DNA from: an uncultured Chitinophagaceae bacterium
GTDB lineage: Bacteria; Bacteroidota; Bacteroidia; Chitinophagales; Chitinophagaceae
Assembly (NCBI GenBank): GCA_903895845.1
Contig: CAITVK010000082.1
Coordinates: 1-35,571 of the forward strand
Direction: 5' to 3'
DNA: 35,571 nucleotides
The notes beneath the pieces were generated by a model, which was not told where the DNA came from, made no database searches, and saw only the letters and a list, made by a program, of their open reading frames with translations. Shown here piece after piece: positions 33,060 to 35,571 of this stretch. A program made the translations under genes and the position numbers. Numbering within the stretch: position 1 is the first letter of the stretch; every line of letters begins with the position of its first letter.

Positions 33060-35450
33060 ATGTCACTAGTAGACTTATTCAAACAGCGGTTCTCTGGGAT
33101 TACCATTCTTTTTTTACTTTTTCTATTGATACTGACAGTTAATAGTTCTGCTCAGAGCGACTTGAAATTGACGGATAAGCAAAAGGTGGATTCTACATTG
33201 TTATCTGATACTAATGTACTGACAAAGAGCGATTATCTGTCTGAATTGGAAAAGCTATTGGAAGCACAGAACAAAGTTCCAGGCATCATCAATGGGTTTG
33301 ACAATCTGGAAGATATAGAAAGTAGCTTGGAGGATGATGATTCTATCCTTAGCCTGATAAAAACCAGATTGGGTGGTGCCAAAGACAGAACTGTTAGCTT
33401 GAAAACCCTACAGACTTTCAATCGCTTATTGGATGAGCTACAAAACAATATCCAGAATGATTACCAGAGCGACCTGAATAGTTATAGTACACAACTTGAC
33501 AATCTGAAACGGGAACTTTTTGCATTTAGAAAAGATACCATCATTCAAAAAATATATAAAAGCACCGAATTACGGAATGAATTTCTACCACAATTGCTTC
33601 AGGTGCGTACTAAATGGAAAACAACGGATAGCCTGATTAGTGAGACTTCCCAATTAATTAAGAACCTGAAGGCAAAAGCGTCCAGCAACGCTTATGAAAC
33701 GACTGATTTGCTTTCTACTATTGATGATCTTACATCAGAAACAGCAATCAATGCCTTTGGTAAAGAGCGTCGTTACCTGTGGGAACCGATTAATAAAAGC
33801 TTGATTGCAAAGAATTATTCAAGCTTTCAGAAGAAATTAGAGATAGAAAAACAAATATCCGATTACTATTTTGATAATACCCAAAACAACAGGCAGTTAC
33901 CTTTTGTGGTGGGTATTATTTTCTTTTTGTGGGTACTTTATAACTACAATAGCCTGAAGAGACGCTCAAAATTGGCAGTTCTACAGAAGTTTAGTTTCCA
34001 GTATATCACTGCATGGCCATTATGGGGATCGTTGGTATTTGTGGCATCCCTTACACCACTTTTCGATTTGGCTGCCCCTGCACTCTATACAGAATCTGCG
34101 GGAATCGTGACATTGTTGATACTTACCATCTTCTTTATTAAGCGGCTACCGCTGCCCATATTTATCATGTGGTGTGTTTTCTCGCTTCTTTTTCTTACAC
34201 ATCCAGCACTACGTTTTATTGGTATGCCTATCTATCAGGAGCGGATGTATATGTTTTGCATCAACATTGCCTCATCCATTTTTGGAGTTGTTGCCTTGAT
34301 TAAGTTATGGAAAAAAGCAGCCTCCTATAAAGCAGTATTATGGATAGGTGTTTTCTATACTGTACTTAACATCAATGCCGTATTCTGCAACCTTTTTGGA
34401 AGGGTAACACTTTCTCAGATTTCCTATGCAGCCAGCACTTATGGGTTTGCACAGGCAGTTTCATTAACTGTACTTTGTCATCTGATTAAAGAAGCCATAT
34501 TGCTACAGATACAAAGTAGCAGAATCCGTAAAAGATATCCGGAAGCATTTGAATTTGCTCCAATAGAAAAGGGTGTTTTAAAATTGACAGGTTTGTTTGC
34601 CAGTATATTATGGCTAATAGTTTTTGCTGATAATATAAATGTATTGGACAAATCGCAAGATTGGATTACTTCTATTTTGAATGAAGAGCATACAGTAGGA
34701 AGCTTTACTTTCTCATTCGGCGGTATCTTCTTATTCCTTGGTATAATATGGATTGCCAACTTCTTTCAGAAGTATATTTCTTATTTTTTTGGCGATTTGG
34801 GCGAGGATATGCAGGTAGACAATAAGGAGGGACGCTCTCGCTTGTTGATGACCAGATTGATTGTTTTGATTGCCGGATTTATGTTGGCAGTAGCGGCTTC
34901 TGGGTTGCCTATTGATAAGATAACCATCATATTGGGCGCTTTGAGCGTTGGTATTGGCTTGGGCTTGCAGAACATTGTAAATAATTTTGTGTCGGGCGTA
35001 ATCTTAATATTTGACAGGACACTTAGGATTGGCGATATTGTAGAAGTGAGCGATAAAAAGGGGCGAGTGAGAGAAATAGGTATCCGAACCAGTCGTTTAT
35101 TAACAGATGACGGAGCAGAAATTATTATTCCTAATGGAGATGTGGTATCTCATAATATTATTAACTGGACTTTGACCAATGCGAATGTCCGGATGAATCT
35201 GACATTTACAATTGCAAAGCCTTATGATATTGACAAGGTAATTTCTATTTGCCGGAATGAGATAATATCCAATGAAAATGTGCTTACTCAGAAGGAGCCG
35301 GAGATATTAATCACTGCAGTTACGCCAACATCTGGAACAGTAAAAGTTTATTTCTGGTGTAAAAGCATTACGGCCACCGAAGCGACTTATAGTGCATTGT
35401 ACCCCGCTATTTATGCTAAACTGGAGGCAGAAAAAATGAAGCTACTCTAA
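33060..35450 (+). CDS. Large MscS-family mechanosensitive channel
   Basis: It has 796 residues. A signal-type segment (about 14-31) is followed by an extended helical periplasmic region (about 35-275), many membrane helices (about 280-620) and the MscS pore and beta domain (about 600-720: AASGLPIDKITIILGALSVGIGLGLQNIVNNFVSG, in two parts, then FDRTLRIGDIVEVSDKKGRVREIGIRTS and EIIIPNGDVVS). The C-terminal alpha/beta part (about 720-796) is complete. It opens under osmotic downshock to release solutes. The layout recalls MscK/MscM-type long channels. Confidence 0.93.
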   Translation: MSLVDLFKQRFSGITILFLLFLLILTVNSSAQSDLKLTDKQKVDSTLLSDTNVLTKSDYLSELEKLLEAQNKVPGIINGFDNLEDIESSLEDDDSILSLIKTRLGGAKDRTVSLKTLQTFNRLLDELQNNIQNDYQSDLNSYSTQLDNLKRELFAFRKDTIIQKIYKSTELRNEFLPQLLQVRTKWKTTDSLISETSQLIKNLKAKASSNAYETTDLLSTIDDLTSETAINAFGKERRYLWEPINKSLIAKNYSSFQKKLEIEKQISDYYFDNTQNNRQLPFVVGIIFFLWVLYNYNSLKRRSKLAVLQKFSFQYITAWPLWGSLVFVASLTPLFDLAAPALYTESAGIVTLLILTIFFIKRLPLPIFIMWCVFSLLFLTHPALRFIGMPIYQERMYMFCINIASSIFGVVALIKLWKKAASYKAVLWIGVFYTVLNINAVFCNLFGRVTLSQISYAASTYGFAQAVSLTVLCHLIKEAILLQIQSSRIRKRYPEAFEFAPIEKGVLKLTGLFASILWLIVFADNINVLDKSQDWITSILNEEHTVGSFTFSFGGIFLFLGIIWIANFFQKYISYFFGDLGEDMQVDNKEGRSRLLMTRLIVLIAGFMLAVAASGLPIDKITIILGALSVGIGLGLQNIVNNFVSGVILIFDRTLRIGDIVEVSDKKGRVREIGIRTSRLLTDDGAEIIIPNGDVVSHNIINWTLTNANVRMNLTFTIAKPYDIDKVISICRNEIISNENVLTQKEPEILITAVTPTSGTVKVYFWCKSITATEATYSALYPAIYAKLEAEKMKLL

Positions 35451-35571
35451 GAGCCTGTTTAAAAATGTTCTTTAAAAGAAGTAAGGGCACATGCTAAAAA
35501 AGAGATACATACGTTCTTAGAGTTACCAAGCTTAAAGAAAATATGTATTCGACAAATTTAACAGATGCCCA

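Noticed and set aside
1-35571. tRNA, rRNA, prophage or intact insertion sequence
   Set aside because: All gaps were read on both strands and none shows a cloverleaf, rRNA motif, integrase or transposase.

Overview
The window is about 35.6 kb of an AT-rich (roughly 40 percent GC by eye) chromosome from a Bacteroidota species, most likely of the Chitinophagaceae/Chitinophagia. The evidence is a GldE-GldD gliding pair, a very large secreted protein ending in a type IX secretion (T9SS) C-terminal domain, Bacteroidota-type promoters (TTG, about 19-20 bp, TAnnTTTG), several Bacteroidota-only DUF families (DUF3108, DUF3109, DUF4293, DUF5723) and an exosortase with short PID-type sorting tails. No rRNA, tRNA, phage genes or intact insertion sequence was seen.

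Layout. 1-6100: the tail of an unidentified gene, dprA (DNA uptake), a DUF3108 protein with a flippase-like membrane protein, ruvC, then a pterin cluster (folE and two QueD/PTPS paralogues) and a 188-bp array of ~21-bp repeats. 6280-11060: glyA, DUF4293 protein, class I aminotransferase and an outer-membrane DUF5723 protein. 11084-12300: asd (aspartate semialdehyde dehydrogenase) behind what reads as a complete leader-peptide attenuator. 12456-14209: a umuDC-like operon whose UmuD has lost its protease residues. 14213-18320: DUF72, mgsA, DUF3109, and gldE-gldD. 18433-23091: ileS and a TraR/DksA-like gene as an operon; IleRS carries an inserted domain of about 185 residues that resembles a colicin E5/D-RelE-like nuclease fold. 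23340-23507: a second array, eight units of exactly 21 bp. 23647-26536: small membrane protein, long-chain acyl-CoA synthetase, SixA phosphatase. 26899-32089: exosortase cluster with two tiny substrates flanking a six-NHL-repeat T9SS protein. 32295-35450: nitroreductase and a large MscS channel.

Functional themes. folE makes dihydroneopterin triphosphate and the adjacent QueD-like enzymes act on it. asd appears to be controlled by translation of a Lys/Thr/Ile/Asn-rich 20-residue leader. The exosortase, its partner and its two short substrates form one sorting unit beside a T9SS client. Several gene borders carry hairpins built from 7-bp repeats, and two separate intergenic regions carry unrelated arrays with the same 21-bp period.

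The strongest candidates for undescribed biology are the asd attenuator, the nuclease-like insertion in IleRS, the protease-dead UmuD, the two 21-bp dyad arrays, and exosortase substrates with almost no mature sequence. All function calls come from reading motifs by eye; no database search was run.
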